DNA of 59,090 nt from Alphaproteobacteria bacterium (lineage in GTDB: Bacteria; Pseudomonadota; Alphaproteobacteria; Rhodobacterales; Rhodobacteraceae), in assembly GCA_030432315.1 (NCBI GenBank), contig JAUIHM010000008.1, forward strand, positions 1 to 59,090, written 5' to 3'. Of the stretch, positions 44,526 to 53,960 are shown in pieces; the first letter of the stretch is position 1; every line of letters begins with the position of its first letter. A program made the translations under genes and the position numbers. The notes beneath the pieces are model-generated. The model did not search any database and was not told where the DNA came from. It saw nothing but the letters and a program-made list of their open reading frames with translations.

Positions 44526-45311
44526 ATGGTACAGAACCGGATCCGACAGCTTTGGAGTGAAAACCGTCCCGTCCTGAACGGCTGGATATCAACGGGGAGT
44601 CCATACATCGCCGAAGTCATGGCGGCGCAGGGCTACGATTCCCTGACCATCGACGCGCAGCACGGCCTGATGGGGCGGAGCGAAACCATTGCCATGCTGC
44701 AGGCGATGCGGGCGAGCGGCGTGGCGCCGATAATCCGTGTGCCCTGGCTCGATCCCGCGGCGATCATGCACGCGCTCGACACCGGAGCCCTTGGCATCAT
44801 CTGCCCGATGATCGACGACCGCGCACAGACCGAACTGTTCGTTTCCTGCATGCGCTACCCGCCTGAGGGTGGGCGCAGCTTCGGTCCGGCCCGTGCCATT
44901 ATAGCCCATGGCGACGACTACGTGGCGCGGGCCAATGCCGAGGTTGTCGCCTTTGCCATGATCGAAACCCGCAAGGCGATGGAAAATCTCGACGAGATCG
45001 TCACCACACCCGGTCTCGATGCGGTCTATGTCGGGCCTTCCGATCTCACCCTGAACCTCAGCAACGGCAAGCTGAAGCCCGGCATGGATCGCACGGAGCC
45101 GGAAATGATCGAGGCAATCAGGCATATCGCCGCCACCGCCAAATCCGCAGGGCTGCGCTCCGGCATCTTCTGCGCATCGCCAGAATATGCGGCCCAGGCG
45201 ATCGAATGGGGCTTTGACCTCGTCAACATCGCAAACGACGTCCGGCTGCTGACCATTGCCGCGGCCGACAGCCTCGCGCAAACGCGGGCGCTGATCGGAT
45301 CCGGCGGTTAG
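44526..45311 (+). CDS. HpcH/HpaI-type aldolase
   Basis: 261 residues, class II pyruvate aldolase barrel. Catalytic base His46 in IDAQHGLMG, Arg71 in IIRVPW, metal Glu in MIETRKAMENLDEI and Asp in VYVGPSDLTLNL. Cleaves 2-keto-3-deoxy or 4-hydroxy-2-oxo acids to pyruvate and an aldehyde. The following gene starts directly at the next base after its stop. Substrate is unresolved. Confidence 0.9.
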   Translation: MVQNRIRQLWSENRPVLNGWISTGSPYIAEVMAAQGYDSLTIDAQHGLMGRSETIAMLQAMRASGVAPIIRVPWLDPAAIMHALDTGALGIICPMIDDRAQTELFVSCMRYPPEGGRSFGPARAIIAHGDDYVARANAEVVAFAMIETRKAMENLDEIVTTPGLDAVYVGPSDLTLNLSNGKLKPGMDRTEPEMIEAIRHIAATAKSAGLRSGIFCASPEYAAQAIEWGFDLVNIANDVRLLTIAAADSLAQTRALIGSGG

Positions 45312-45929
45312 GTGCCGGCGCCGATTGCCATCCTTGGCTGGGGGTCGCTGCTCTGGGATCTCGACGACCTCGCGCCCTGGACCGACCGGACCTGGCGCCT
45401 CGGATCCGGTCCGCGCCTGCCGATGGAGTTCAGCCGCATCAGTCCAAAGCGCAAACTGGGTCTGGTGGTCTGCCTCGATCCGCTGACCGGAGTCGCCTGC
45501 ACCACCCATGTGATCCAGTCCGTGCGCCAGACCCTGCCCGAAGCCGTGGCCGATCTGGCAGCACGCGAACGGGCACCACTGCACCGCATCGGCTGGGCCG
45601 ACCGCAATGGCGACGGTCACAGTCGCATGCCTGAAATCGTTGTCGCAGTCGCGGCATGGTGTCGGGATACGGGTCGCAGCGGCGCCGTCTGGACCGATCT
45701 CGAACCCAACTTTCGTGACCACACCGGTCTCGACTTCTCCGTCGACCAGGGCATCGCCTACCTGCAGACCCTGCGCGGCGACAGTCTCGACGAGGCCCAC
45801 CGGTACATCCGCAACGCGCCCTTCACCACCCGAACGCCGTTGCGCCGGAAACTGTCACGAACCGCCTGGTGGCGCAATCTCACGACAGCCCGGCGGGCAG
45901 GTACCGGGCCAGGATCTCAGCTGTCGTAG
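45312..45929 (+). CDS. Gamma-glutamylcyclotransferase-like fold protein, unknown
   Basis: 205 residues, GTG start abutting the aldolase stop. The opening strand IAILGWGSLLWDLDDL has the Y/W-G-S-L motif of the GGCT/AIG2 fold that binds gamma-glutamyl groups. Later parts (HRIGWADRNGDG; TDLEPNFRDHTG; GIAYLQTLRGDS) do not match a family I know. The fold call rests on that motif, so treat function as unknown. The end overlaps the convergent SnoaL-like gene by 13 bases. Confidence 0.68.
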   Translation: MPAPIAILGWGSLLWDLDDLAPWTDRTWRLGSGPRLPMEFSRISPKRKLGLVVCLDPLTGVACTTHVIQSVRQTLPEAVADLAARERAPLHRIGWADRNGDGHSRMPEIVVAVAAWCRDTGRSGAVWTDLEPNFRDHTGLDFSVDQGIAYLQTLRGDSLDEAHRYIRNAPFTTRTPLRRKLSRTAWWRNLTTARRAGTGPGSQLS

Positions 45930-46294
45930 TAGAACTCTTCGCGAACGATCTTCGCCGCGTCGTTAACCGTGTAGATCCCGACCTCCTTCATCGCATTGCG
46001 CCGTCCGTCCAGTTTGTTGGTCGCATCCATTTCAAAAATCACTGCGAACCTGTCGGTTCCATGCAGGTAAGGACCCTCAACGCTGGCGGAATGAACGGTA
46101 CAGTTGGTGTCCCACCACTCATGCTTGCCCTTGATCGCCTCGACTCCCCGGGTCTCCGCCGATGCTGCTCCCGGCGGCGCCACCGCCTCCACGGAAACCG
46201 CGTCGGCATCATAGAGTTCGTCCAGCCCCTCCATGGTCCGGTTCTCCCGGCAGCAGGCCACAAGCCGCTGTGCGGTGGTCTTGATATCCACCAT
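45917..46294 (-). CDS. SnoaL-like (NTF2-fold) domain protein
   Basis: 125 residues of the NTF2-like cone fold: an amino-terminal helix pair (AQRLVACCRENRTMEGLDELYDADAVSVE), the GVEAIKGKHEWWDTN motif, and strands FAVIFEMDATNKLDG and MKEVGIYTVNDAAKIVREEFYYDS. Often a dimeric enzyme or ligand-binding protein; function unassigned. AGGAAGGGA lies 9 bases upstream. It precedes the cca gene region but is separately transcribed. Confidence 0.85.
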   Translation of the reverse strand: MVDIKTTAQRLVACCRENRTMEGLDELYDADAVSVEAVAPPGAASAETRGVEAIKGKHEWWDTNCTVHSASVEGPYLHGTDRFAVIFEMDATNKLDGRRNAMKEVGIYTVNDAAKIVREEFYYDS

Positions 46295-46378
46295 GATCGT
46301 CGTCCCTTCCTGTTTTGTTCCCTTTATGTTCCTTCATTAACCCTGTTCCGCCGAGTCGCGATATCACGAATGCGTGAG

Positions 46379-47533
46379 CTAAAGACGCGCCAGAAGCTGC
46401 TCCCGGTTGAGCGTGAAATCCGAAGCGATCCACTCGCGTTCGAGTCGCTTCAGACCGGCCCCGAGTTCGATGCCCTCAAGATCGAGGTCCGCCGCCCGCA
46501 CCGGAAACCTGGCCGCCGCCCCGCGCTTCACGTGGGCCGCGAGGTCCGGTGCCGGGGGCTGCTCCAGCGCGGCGGCGCGGATCAGTGCCGCATCCAACGC
46601 CACTTCGGTCCCGAAGGCATAGGCATCCCGGGCCGCAGGGCCACCGTCGGCAACGGCCTCCGCGGTCTGTTCCACCCGTTTTCGCTCCGCTTTCGACAGA
46701 CGCAGCAACGCAGCCCAATCCCCATGCCAGCCCAACCCGACCAGACGCCGCTGCCAGCCCGCCGAAACCGACTGCGCCGCCTCCACCGCGCCGAGCGGCC
46801 CGATCAGCCTGGCAGTCGCGCCCGGAAGAATGGCCCCCAGAATGCCTGCCGCCTCCATGGTCGCAACCGCGGGCCCGGGATCAGGTGCATCCAGCAGACG
46901 TCGGACTTCTCCGCCGATCCGTTCGCGTGACAGCTGCGCGAGCCCCGCCCGGCCCGCAGCACAGGCGGCCAACCCCTCCGCATCAAACCCGTGTTCCGGA
47001 TCGGCATACCATGCGTGGAACCGGAAGAACCGCAGAATCCGCAGGTAATCCTCCTCGATCCGCCGGCCCGGATCGCCGACGAACCGCACCCGCCGTGCCA
47101 CCACATCCGGAAGTCCTCCGAGCGGATCGATCACCCTGCCTTGCGCATCCGCGTAGAGTGCGTTGATGGTAAAATCCCGCCGCGCCGCATCTTCCGCAAG
47201 ATCGTCGGAAAACGCGACTTCGGCCCGGCGGCCGAACGTCGCAACGTCACGCCGGAACGTCGTCACCTCAATCGGTCGGTGATCCGCGACCAGTGTCACC
47301 GTGCCATGCTCGATGCCGGTCGGTACCGCGCGCAGGCCCTCCAACTCGGCGAGGGCGGTCACCTCCTCGGGCCGTGCGTCCGTCGCCATGTCCACATCCG
47401 CCACGGGCAGATCCATCAGCGCATTGCGTACACTGCCGCCGACGGCATAGGCCTGCCTGCCGGCCTGTCGCAACATCCGGAACACCGTCTGGGTACCGCG
47501 GTTTGCCAGCCATTCGCCGGAAACCGTCGTCAC
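46379..47533 (-). CDS. cca: CCA tRNA nucleotidyltransferase
   Basis: 384 residues. Catalytic core: AYAVGGSVRNALMDLPVADVDMATDA (G-G-x-V-R, D-x-D), then RRDFTINALYAD and the RLLRFFRFHAWYAD-like ILRFFRFHAW block. Adds or repairs the tRNA 3' CCA end. The start is GTG 47533 inside a GTGA overlap with the NUDIX stop; the frame runs upstream but into the NUDIX gene. No separate HD domain is visible, as in many alphaproteobacterial forms. Confidence 0.92.
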   Translation of the reverse strand: MTTVSGEWLANRGTQTVFRMLRQAGRQAYAVGGSVRNALMDLPVADVDMATDARPEEVTALAELEGLRAVPTGIEHGTVTLVADHRPIEVTTFRRDVATFGRRAEVAFSDDLAEDAARRDFTINALYADAQGRVIDPLGGLPDVVARRVRFVGDPGRRIEEDYLRILRFFRFHAWYADPEHGFDAEGLAACAAGRAGLAQLSRERIGGEVRRLLDAPDPGPAVATMEAAGILGAILPGATARLIGPLGAVEAAQSVSAGWQRRLVGLGWHGDWAALLRLSKAERKRVEQTAEAVADGGPAARDAYAFGTEVALDAALIRAAALEQPPAPDLAAHVKRGAAARFPVRAADLDLEGIELGAGLKRLEREWIASDFTLNREQLLARL

Positions 47534-48138
47534 CGGCCGGCCATGCGGTCGGACAGGGACTTCAGCATCCGCGCCGTCGCGCCCCAAATGTAGTGCGGGC
47601 CATAGGGAATGGCGTAGTACTGCCGCCACCGTCCCTGCCAGCGCCGACCGTGCACCTGCATGTTGGTCGGATCGAGTACGAAATCCAGCGGCACCTCAAA
47701 CACCTCCGCCACCTCGAACGGATCCGGCTTCGCGACAAAACCTTCCTCCACAAGCCCGACGAACGGCGTGACGCGAAAATTCGTCACCGTTTCGTGCCTG
47801 TCGAACTGTCCGAGAACTGTCACCCGGTCGGGATGCAGACCAATTTCCTCCCAGGCCTCCCGAAGGGCAGCGGCTTGTGCGGATCCGTCTTCGGGATCCT
47901 GTTTACCGCCCGGAAACGACACCTGACCGGGATGGTGGGAAAGCAGATGCGCGCGACGGGTCAGTATCACCTTCATGCCGCCCGGACGCTTGACCAGCGG
48001 CACCAGAACCGACGCCGGTCGCAATACCCGCGTCACCGGCGGACGCATTTCCGGATTCAGATCGTGATCCGACGACGCGCCCGCAGTCGAAACCAGCGCG
48101 TCCCGAATATCGGGAGAGGAAAAGGCCGTTACATCCAT
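47530..48138 (-). CDS. NUDIX hydrolase, CoA pyrophosphatase type
   Basis: 202 residues. The Nudix box is complete: G-G-K-Q-D-P-E-D-G-S-A-Q-A-A-A-L-R-E-A-W-E-E-I-G-L. The preceding SVLVPLVKRP and RRAHLLSHHPGQVSFPGGK carry the L-x-S-H-x-G-Q-V-x-F-P-G pattern of CoA pyrophosphatases (YeaB/NudL). It probably cleaves CoA to 4'-phosphopantetheine and 3',5'-ADP. I used ATG 48138; an ATG at 48180 is possible but neither has a clear ribosome site. Coupled to cca by a 4-base overlap. Confidence 0.9.
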   Translation of the reverse strand: MDVTAFSSPDIRDALVSTAGASSDHDLNPEMRPPVTRVLRPASVLVPLVKRPGGMKVILTRRAHLLSHHPGQVSFPGGKQDPEDGSAQAAALREAWEEIGLHPDRVTVLGQFDRHETVTNFRVTPFVGLVEEGFVAKPDPFEVAEVFEVPLDFVLDPTNMQVHGRRWQGRWRQYYAIPYGPHYIWGATARMLKSLSDRMAGR

Positions 48139-48361
48139 GCCGATAAAAATGGATCGTCCGCACTGACGGTACAAGGGCATTCAGGCCGACTGCCGGAAAC
48201 TCTTGGGCTTGAATTGATTAACTCTCTCCGCAATGATGCGGGGCAGACGGGGGTCGGCTGCGGACAGCAACCGGAATTCGTGCGCTGCAACCGGCGGACG
48301 TGCCGGAAGGCTCAAGTACATCGGTCGCTTGCGTGGTCGGACAACAGCAGAAGGAGCATGC

Positions 48362-50617
48362 ATGGAAGCTGCCGTGATCCAGACCGTGACCAGAGACGCG
48401 GGCCTGTGGCGGTTCATTCCCGCAACCATCGCCGCCCTGGTGACAATCTGGTTCGCCGGCTTCATTGGCCCGGTATCCGAAGGTCATGCGCCCGAATACA
48501 TCTATCAGTGGGCGCCGACCATCGGCGTTCAGCTCGCCTTCCGGCTCGACGGGCTGTCTCTGGCCTTTGCGCTGCTGATCTGCGGCATCGGCGCCATGGT
48601 GCTGCTCTATGCCGCCACCTACTTCCGCAGCGATCGGCGGCTGCTGTCCCTTCAACTGACACTCGTCGTTTTCGCGATTTCAATGCTCGGCCTTACCACC
48701 GCCGACGACATTGTCACCCTGTTCATTTTCTGGGAGGGAACGACAATAACCTCCTGGCTGCTGGTCGGATTTGACCACGAAAAGGAAACGTCGCGCGCAG
48801 CCGCCCTCCAGGCGCTGCTGGTCACCGGCTTCGGCGGCCTGGCCCTGCTCGCCGGTCTGCTGATCATGGGCGAGGTCGCGAACACCTACCGTATTTCGGA
48901 AATGAACGCGCTTGGCGACGTTTTCCGCGACAGCCCGCTCTACGTCGCCATCTTCATTCTGGTCATGCTCGGCTGCTTCACCAAGTCCGCGCAGTGGCCG
49001 TTTCATTTCTGGCTTCCAGGCGCAATGGCTGCACCTACCCCGGTCAGCGCCTATCTCCATTCCGCGACGATGGTAAAGGCCGGCGTCTATCTGATCGCCC
49101 GACTCTACCCATCGCTGAGCGGAACCGAACTGTGGATGTGGACCCTTGTTCCCGTGGGCGCCTTTACCATGGTGCTGACGTCCGTCTGGGCCATGCGGCA
49201 GACCGATCTCAAACTCATGCTCGCCTTCACCACGGTGATGGGGCTGAGCATGATCACCATGCTGCTGGGGACCTCGAACGAGATCGCCGTTGCCGCCGCA
49301 ATGACCTTCATCCTGATCCACGCCTTCTACAAGGCGGCGCTGTTCCTCTCCGTCGGCATGATCGAAAAGGGTTCCGGGTCGCGCGACTATCCGAACATCG
49401 CCGGCCTTGCCCGCGCCATGCCGCTCACCGCCACCGTGGTGATGCTCGCGGCGCTCTCGATGGCGGGCATGATCCCGACCTTCGGCTTTCTCGGCAAGGA
49501 AGTCATATACGAGAGCACCGGACACCTGCATTTCGCGCCGGTCGCCGTGACGGTTGCGGCGTTTGCCGCCAATGCCCTGATGTTCGCCTGCGCGTGCATG
49601 ATCGCCTTCCGGCCGTTTTTCTTCCGCGCGCAGATGGCCCCCAAGGACCGGCCCGCCGATCCGGGCTGGGGCCTGTGGCTCGGTCCGGTCATCCTGGCTG
49701 TCCTCGGGATCGCCTTCGGTGTTTTCCCCGGCTGGCTGGAGCACCATATCATCGCGCCGATGGTGCTTGCCGTGGCGGGCGTCGAAATGCCGGTACACCT
49801 CGCGCTTTGGCACGGCATTACCAGACCGCTGATCCTCAGCCTGGCGACATTCGCGCTCGGCGCACTGCTCTATCTCGGTCTCGACCGGATCCGCGAGACA
49901 CTGTTCAGGATCGAAGACGACGTACCGCGAACCGAGGCGTGGTATGACGCCTTCCTTCGGGCCACCAGCATCAGTGCGCGCAGGGCTTCGCTGTACCTCC
50001 AGGACGGCAACATGACCAGCTACCTGCGCCGTACCTTCTTCGCGCTCGCAGCGGTGATCTGGGTGGCCCTGTTCAGGGGCACCATGACCTGGCCGCAGTT
50101 CAGCCTGAGCCCGGAACTGATCGACTGGACCATTTTTGCGATCATCACCGCCTCCCTGGTGGTCATTCTGCGTGCCCGGTCCCGCCTGACCGCGATCACC
50201 GCCCTCGGGGGGGTCGGCGCCGGTATCGCGACCATCTTTGTGGTCTACGGCGCCGTCGATGTCGCGATGACTCAGCTCTTCGTGGAGATTCTGGTCGTCA
50301 TCTTCCTGGCCATCGCCATGGTGCACCTGCCGCGTTACGGGCATGTGCCGTTTGTGCGCCTCAATGCCCTGATCGCCGTCATCCTGGGTGTTGGCGTGAC
50401 GACGACCATGCTGATGGTGCTGGGCACCGACCTCGATCTGTCACTGACTGAATTTTTCGAAGCCAACAGCGCCCCGGTTGCCCTTGGGCGCAACATTGTC
50501 AACGTCATTCTGGTGGACTTCCGCGGCTTCGATACCATGGGCGAAACCGCCGTGATCCTGTTTGCGGCGGTCGCGGCCTACGCCGCACTGAAGGCAGGCA
50601 GGGGAGTCTCCAAATGA
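48362..50617 (+). CDS. mnhA: Multisubunit Na+/H+ antiporter subunit A
   Basis: 751 residues, about 20 membrane helices, homologous to complex I NuoL. Proton_antipo core: [58 protein letters not shown], and broken helices with key Glu and Lys residues. The tail holds the MbhD/MbhE-like region ([49 protein letters not shown]). AAGGAG lies 6 bases upstream. First of the mnh operon; the complex exchanges cytoplasmic Na+ (or K+) for protons and supports pH and salt tolerance. Confidence 0.94.
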   Translation: MEAAVIQTVTRDAGLWRFIPATIAALVTIWFAGFIGPVSEGHAPEYIYQWAPTIGVQLAFRLDGLSLAFALLICGIGAMVLLYAATYFRSDRRLLSLQLTLVVFAISMLGLTTADDIVTLFIFWEGTTITSWLLVGFDHEKETSRAAALQALLVTGFGGLALLAGLLIMGEVANTYRISEMNALGDVFRDSPLYVAIFILVMLGCFTKSAQWPFHFWLPGAMAAPTPVSAYLHSATMVKAGVYLIARLYPSLSGTELWMWTLVPVGAFTMVLTSVWAMRQTDLKLMLAFTTVMGLSMITMLLGTSNEIAVAAAMTFILIHAFYKAALFLSVGMIEKGSGSRDYPNIAGLARAMPLTATVVMLAALSMAGMIPTFGFLGKEVIYESTGHLHFAPVAVTVAAFAANALMFACACMIAFRPFFFRAQMAPKDRPADPGWGLWLGPVILAVLGIAFGVFPGWLEHHIIAPMVLAVAGVEMPVHLALWHGITRPLILSLATFALGALLYLGLDRIRETLFRIEDDVPRTEAWYDAFLRATSISARRASLYLQDGNMTSYLRRTFFALAAVIWVALFRGTMTWPQFSLSPELIDWTIFAIITASLVVILRARSRLTAITALGGVGAGIATIFVVYGAVDVAMTQLFVEILVVIFLAIAMVHLPRYGHVPFVRLNALIAVILGVGVTTTMLMVLGTDLDLSLTEFFEANSAPVALGRNIVNVILVDFRGFDTMGETAVILFAAVAAYAALKAGRGVSK

Positions 50618-51066
50618 ATTCGCTGATCCTCAGTACGGCAGCCCGGCTGGTAATGCCCCTGATTCTGGTGCTCGCCGTCTTCGTGTTCTATCGCGGACAC
50701 AACGAACCCGGCGGCGGTTTCATCGGCGGGCTTCTTGCCGCAACCGCCTTTGCACTTCTGGAAATGGCCCAGGGCGTCGAAACCGCCCGCCGCGCCCTGA
50801 GATTCCGGCCGCAGTCCATTGCCGCGGTCGGGCTTGGCTGCACCCTGATCGGCGGACTGTGGGGGGCCCTGGCCTACGGATACTTCCTCAAGGGTGTCTG
50901 GCCCCTGATCACGAAACACGCCGACGGATCGAAGTCGGGACTGCCGTTCGGTTCGATCTTCCTGTTCGATTTTGGTGTGTTTCTTGTGGTTCTGGGTGGC
51001 GTCTGCTGCATCCTTTTCGCACTGGAGGATGTCGTGCAGTCCGATTCCGAAGCGGGAGGAGACTGA
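50614..51066 (+). CDS. mnhB: Na+/H+ antiporter subunit B
   Basis: 150 residues, four helices. MnhB signature: [31 protein letters not shown], then [21 protein letters not shown]. Overlaps mnhA by 4 bases. In this organism A and B are separate rather than fused, unlike some alphaproteobacterial PhaAB forms. Confidence 0.94.
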   Translation: MNSLILSTAARLVMPLILVLAVFVFYRGHNEPGGGFIGGLLAATAFALLEMAQGVETARRALRFRPQSIAAVGLGCTLIGGLWGALAYGYFLKGVWPLITKHADGSKSGLPFGSIFLFDFGVFLVVLGGVCCILFALEDVVQSDSEAGGD

Positions 51067-51068
51067 TC

Positions 51069-51431
51069 ATGGAAATCATGCTCGCCGTCCTCGCCGGGTT
51101 CCTGGTGTCTGCCGGCGCCTATCTGATGATGAGCGGCAAGACCCTGCCGTATCTGTTCGGCCTGACCATGATCAGCAACGCTGCCAACATCATCATCTTC
51201 TGCGCCGGTCGCCTCACCTTCGGTGCGCCGCCACTGATCCCCGAAGGCGAAAAATACATCGAGGGTGCCGCCAACGCCCTGCCGCAGGCGCTGGTCCTGA
51301 CCGCCATCGTCATCGGCTTCGGCCTGCTCGTCTTTGCGCTCACACTGGCCTACCGCTCGTGGTTTGTCCTTGGCACCGTGGAGATGGATGACATGCACGA
51401 GTCCGAACCCGGCACGGAGGTAATCTCCTAG
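51069..51431 (+). CDS. mnhC: Na+/H+ antiporter subunit C
   Basis: 120 residues, NuoK-like with three helices: MLAVLAGFLVSAGAYLMMSG, LPYLFGLTMISNAANIIIFCAGR, and ALVLTAIVIGFGLLVFALTLAYR (ALPQALVLTAIVI is the conserved block). ATG 51069 lies just after the mnhB stop. The stop shares one base with the GTG of mnhD. Confidence 0.94.
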   Translation: MEIMLAVLAGFLVSAGAYLMMSGKTLPYLFGLTMISNAANIIIFCAGRLTFGAPPLIPEGEKYIEGAANALPQALVLTAIVIGFGLLVFALTLAYRSWFVLGTVEMDDMHESEPGTEVIS

Positions 51432-52915
51432 TGCTGCTGTTCTGGCCAGTCGTCATTCCGTTTTTCACCGCCGTACTGACCCTGCTCGCCTGGCGGTCTC
51501 CGGAAATTCAGCGCGGACTGTCGCTGATGGGTGCTTTCGCGCTGCTGGCATCGGCGCTGGCGATCTTCTCGCATACCCTGAATTACGGACCGGTGGCGGC
51601 CCAGGCCGGCGGCTGGGATGCGCCCTTTGGCATCACCATGGTCGCGGACGCGCTTTCCGCAACAATGGTGCTGCTCGTGGGAGTCGTCGCGACCGCCGTC
51701 ATTCTGTTCAGCTTCTCGGATGTTACCCGTGAAGAAGAGCATTTCGGCTACCACCCCCTGACCCATGCGCTGCTTGCCGGTCTCGGCGGTGCGTTTCTGA
51801 CCGGCGACATATTCAACATGTACGTCTGGTTCGAGGTAATGCTGATTGCCTCCTTCGGCCTGCTGGTCATTGGCGGCCAGCCCAACCAAATTGCCGGGGC
51901 GATCAAGTACGTCGGCCTCAACCTGATCGCGACGGTCGCCTTCATCGCCGGCGTCGGTCTGCTCTACGGCACCGCCGGCACGGTCAACATGTCCGATCTG
52001 CACAACGTGCTCAACGGACGGGAAGGTGACAGTGTCGTCACCGCTTCGGCGGCTTTCCTTCTGTTCGCCTTCGCCTCAAAGGCGGCGCTCTTTCCGCTGT
52101 TTTTCTGGCTGCCCGCGTCCTACCACACGCCCTCGTTTTCCACATCGGCAATGTTCTCGGCGCTGGTGACGAAGGTCGGCGTCTACGCGCTGTTCCGGGT
52201 CTTTTCGCTGGTTTACGACATCGAAGGATCCATCCTCGAACCGATCCTGCTGTGGGGAGCGGTCCTGACCATGGCCTTCGGTGTGTTCGGCGCCCTCAGT
52301 CAGAGCAGCGTCCGCCGGGTTCTCGGCTATACCATAATCGGCTCGATTGGCATGATGATCCTCGGGTTTGCCGTCGGCAGCCGCCTGGCAGTCGCTGCGG
52401 GGGTGTTTTATCTGTTCCAGGACGTTCTGGTAAAAGCCGCGCTGTTCCTGTCCGCCGGGGCGACAGCACGACTGACCGGATCGGAGTTGTTTGCCCGCAG
52501 CGGCGGCGTCTGGCGGTCCCGTCCATTCTTTGCCGTCGTGCTTCTGATCCCGGCCCTGTCCCTCGCCGGCGTGCCGCCGCTGTCAGGTTTCTGGCCGAAG
52601 CTGATGCTCGTCCAGGCAACACTCGAACAGGGCAGCTGGTTTCTGGCATTCGCCACCCTCGCAACCGGGTTCTTCATGCTGTTTGCCGTGGCGAGGGTCT
52701 GGTCGGCCGTAATTTGGTCCGCGCATCCGGACGGCGACAGGGCCATCACCAGGACCCTTGACGGTCCGACCTGGGCGCCGCTGGTCTCCCTGACGCTGCT
52801 GGTGATCTTCATCGGCCTCAATGCGGGCAACTTTGTCGATCTGACCCTGACCATCGCGGACCAGATCATCGACCCGACCGCCTATCTGACTGCCGTTCTG
52901 GGAGAGCCGAAATGA
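51431..52915 (+). CDS. mnhD: Na+/H+ antiporter subunit D
   Basis: 494 residues, NuoN/NuoM-like with about 14 helices. Landmarks: FNMYVWFEVMLIASFGLLVIGG, FASKAALFPLFFWLPASYHTPSFSTSAMFSALVTKVGVYALFR, GVPPLSGFWPKLMLVQATLEQG. The conserved helix Lys and Glu that form the proton path are present. Start is GTG. Together with mnhA it is the ion-translocating part. Confidence 0.94.
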   Translation: MLLFWPVVIPFFTAVLTLLAWRSPEIQRGLSLMGAFALLASALAIFSHTLNYGPVAAQAGGWDAPFGITMVADALSATMVLLVGVVATAVILFSFSDVTREEEHFGYHPLTHALLAGLGGAFLTGDIFNMYVWFEVMLIASFGLLVIGGQPNQIAGAIKYVGLNLIATVAFIAGVGLLYGTAGTVNMSDLHNVLNGREGDSVVTASAAFLLFAFASKAALFPLFFWLPASYHTPSFSTSAMFSALVTKVGVYALFRVFSLVYDIEGSILEPILLWGAVLTMAFGVFGALSQSSVRRVLGYTIIGSIGMMILGFAVGSRLAVAAGVFYLFQDVLVKAALFLSAGATARLTGSELFARSGGVWRSRPFFAVVLLIPALSLAGVPPLSGFWPKLMLVQATLEQGSWFLAFATLATGFFMLFAVARVWSAVIWSAHPDGDRAITRTLDGPTWAPLVSLTLLVIFIGLNAGNFVDLTLTIADQIIDPTAYLTAVLGEPK

Positions 52916-53256
52916 TCACTTTCCTGTGGCGATGCCTCTGTCTCGTCTGGCTGCTGATCGTGTTCATGCGCGATCTCGTGGTTTCCAGCGTCCAGGTCGC
53001 AAGAGCCGTTCTCTCACCAGGCTACGCCGCCAAACCAAGGCTGGTAACCATCCCCCTCACCGTCGAATCCGATGCCGGCATTACGATGGTTGCCAACCTC
53101 ATCACGCTGACCCCCGGCACCCTCACCGTCGACGTCAGCGCCGACCGGAAAACCCTTCTGGTCCACGACCTGCTGGCCGGCGACAGCAGCGAGGCCACAC
53201 GCGAAGGGGTGCGCCAGGGGATCGAACCTCGCGTGCTTCGGGTGACAGGCCGATGA
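52912..53256 (+). CDS. mnhE: Na+/H+ antiporter subunit E
   Basis: 114 residues. One or two amino-terminal helices (LWRCLCLVWLLIVFMRDLVVSSVQVARAV) precede the cytosolic part with IPLTVESDAGITMVANLITLTPGTLTVDVSADRKTLLVHDL, the diagnostic MnhE core. Somewhat shorter than the usual 150+ residues because the first two membrane helices are reduced. Overlaps mnhD by 4 bases and mnhF by 4 bases. Confidence 0.92.
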   Translation: MITFLWRCLCLVWLLIVFMRDLVVSSVQVARAVLSPGYAAKPRLVTIPLTVESDAGITMVANLITLTPGTLTVDVSADRKTLLVHDLLAGDSSEATREGVRQGIEPRVLRVTGR

Positions 53257-53551
53257 TTATTGAATCTGCCGTCACCGGTGCCCTCGGCCTCACCCTGCAG
53301 ATAACGGTCATGTTTCTGATCGTCGCACTGCTCTGCGCGACCTGGCGACTGCTTGTCGGCCCTACCCTGGCAGGGTGGTCGCCCTCGACCTGGTTTCCAT
53401 GCTGCTGGTGGTATTCCTTGTGGTGTTCAAGCTCGTTAGCGGCGTGGACGCCTACATGTACGTTGCCATCGGCCTCGCCCTGATCGCCTTTCTGGCGACG
53501 GTCGCCTTCGCGAACTTCATCGATCGCGCGGAGGGAACCGACGATGACTGA
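53253..53551 (+). pseudogene. mnhF: Na+/H+ antiporter subunit F, frameshifted
   Basis: The ATG overlaps mnhE by 4 bases. The first 39 codons (MIIESAVTGALGLTLQITVM, then FLIVALLCATWRLLVGPTL) match MnhF. At 53371/53372 the frame breaks; the family continues with L-A-D-R-V-V-A-L-D, but here the next in-frame residues are nonsense up to a stop at 53483. In the other frame from 53372, RVVALDLVSMLLVVFLVVFKL and on to AEGTDDD* (53551) restores MnhF exactly. A 4-base loss (a codon for Asp plus one base) after CTGGC explains it. No slippery heptamer is present. True inactivation, population variant or sequencing error are all possible. Confidence 0.88.
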
Positions 53552-53960
53552 GACCCTCGCCAACGCACTCCTGCTCGTCGGCAGCTTCTTTTGCCTCGTG
53601 GCCGGCATAGGCGTGGTGCGGCTGAATGACGTGTTCTCCCGGATGCATGCGGCGACGAAGGCGGGCACCCTCGGGTTGGCCCTGATCTGCATCGCCATCA
53701 TGCTGCTGGCCGACACCTGGCTCCATCTGGCGGAAGCGGTGTTCGTGTTCCTGTTCATGATCGCCAGCGCCCCGGTCGGCGCCCACCTGATCGGCCGCGC
53801 CGCATTTCACAACTATCAGCCGATGGACCCCAAGACACAGGCAGATCCGGAATCCGAACCGTTCCGTCATCCGGTCAGACTTCCGGACTCATCGCTCCCC
53901 ACCAGTGAGCTTGTGGCGGAGCCGTCGCACAAAAGCCCAGACGACCCCGACAACGGGTAA
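53544..53960 (+). CDS. mnhG: Na+/H+ antiporter subunit G
   Basis: 138 residues with three helices. MnhG signature: LLVGSFFCLVAGIGVVRLNDVFSRMHAATKAGTLGLALICIAIMLL, then AEAVFVFLFMIASAPVGAHLIGRAA. Its ATG overlaps the restored end of mnhF by 8 bases. The final 72 bases overlap the 3' end of the convergent DUF3422 gene, and the extra C-terminal tail after YQPMDP is unconserved. Confidence 0.93.
   Translation: MTETLANALLLVGSFFCLVAGIGVVRLNDVFSRMHAATKAGTLGLALICIAIMLLADTWLHLAEAVFVFLFMIASAPVGAHLIGRAAFHNYQPMDPKTQADPESEPFRHPVRLPDSSLPTSELVAEPSHKSPDDPDNG

Noticed and set aside
53360..53380. Programmed ribosomal frameshift in mnhF
   Set aside because: No slippery heptamer or following pseudoknot is visible; an indel explains the break better.
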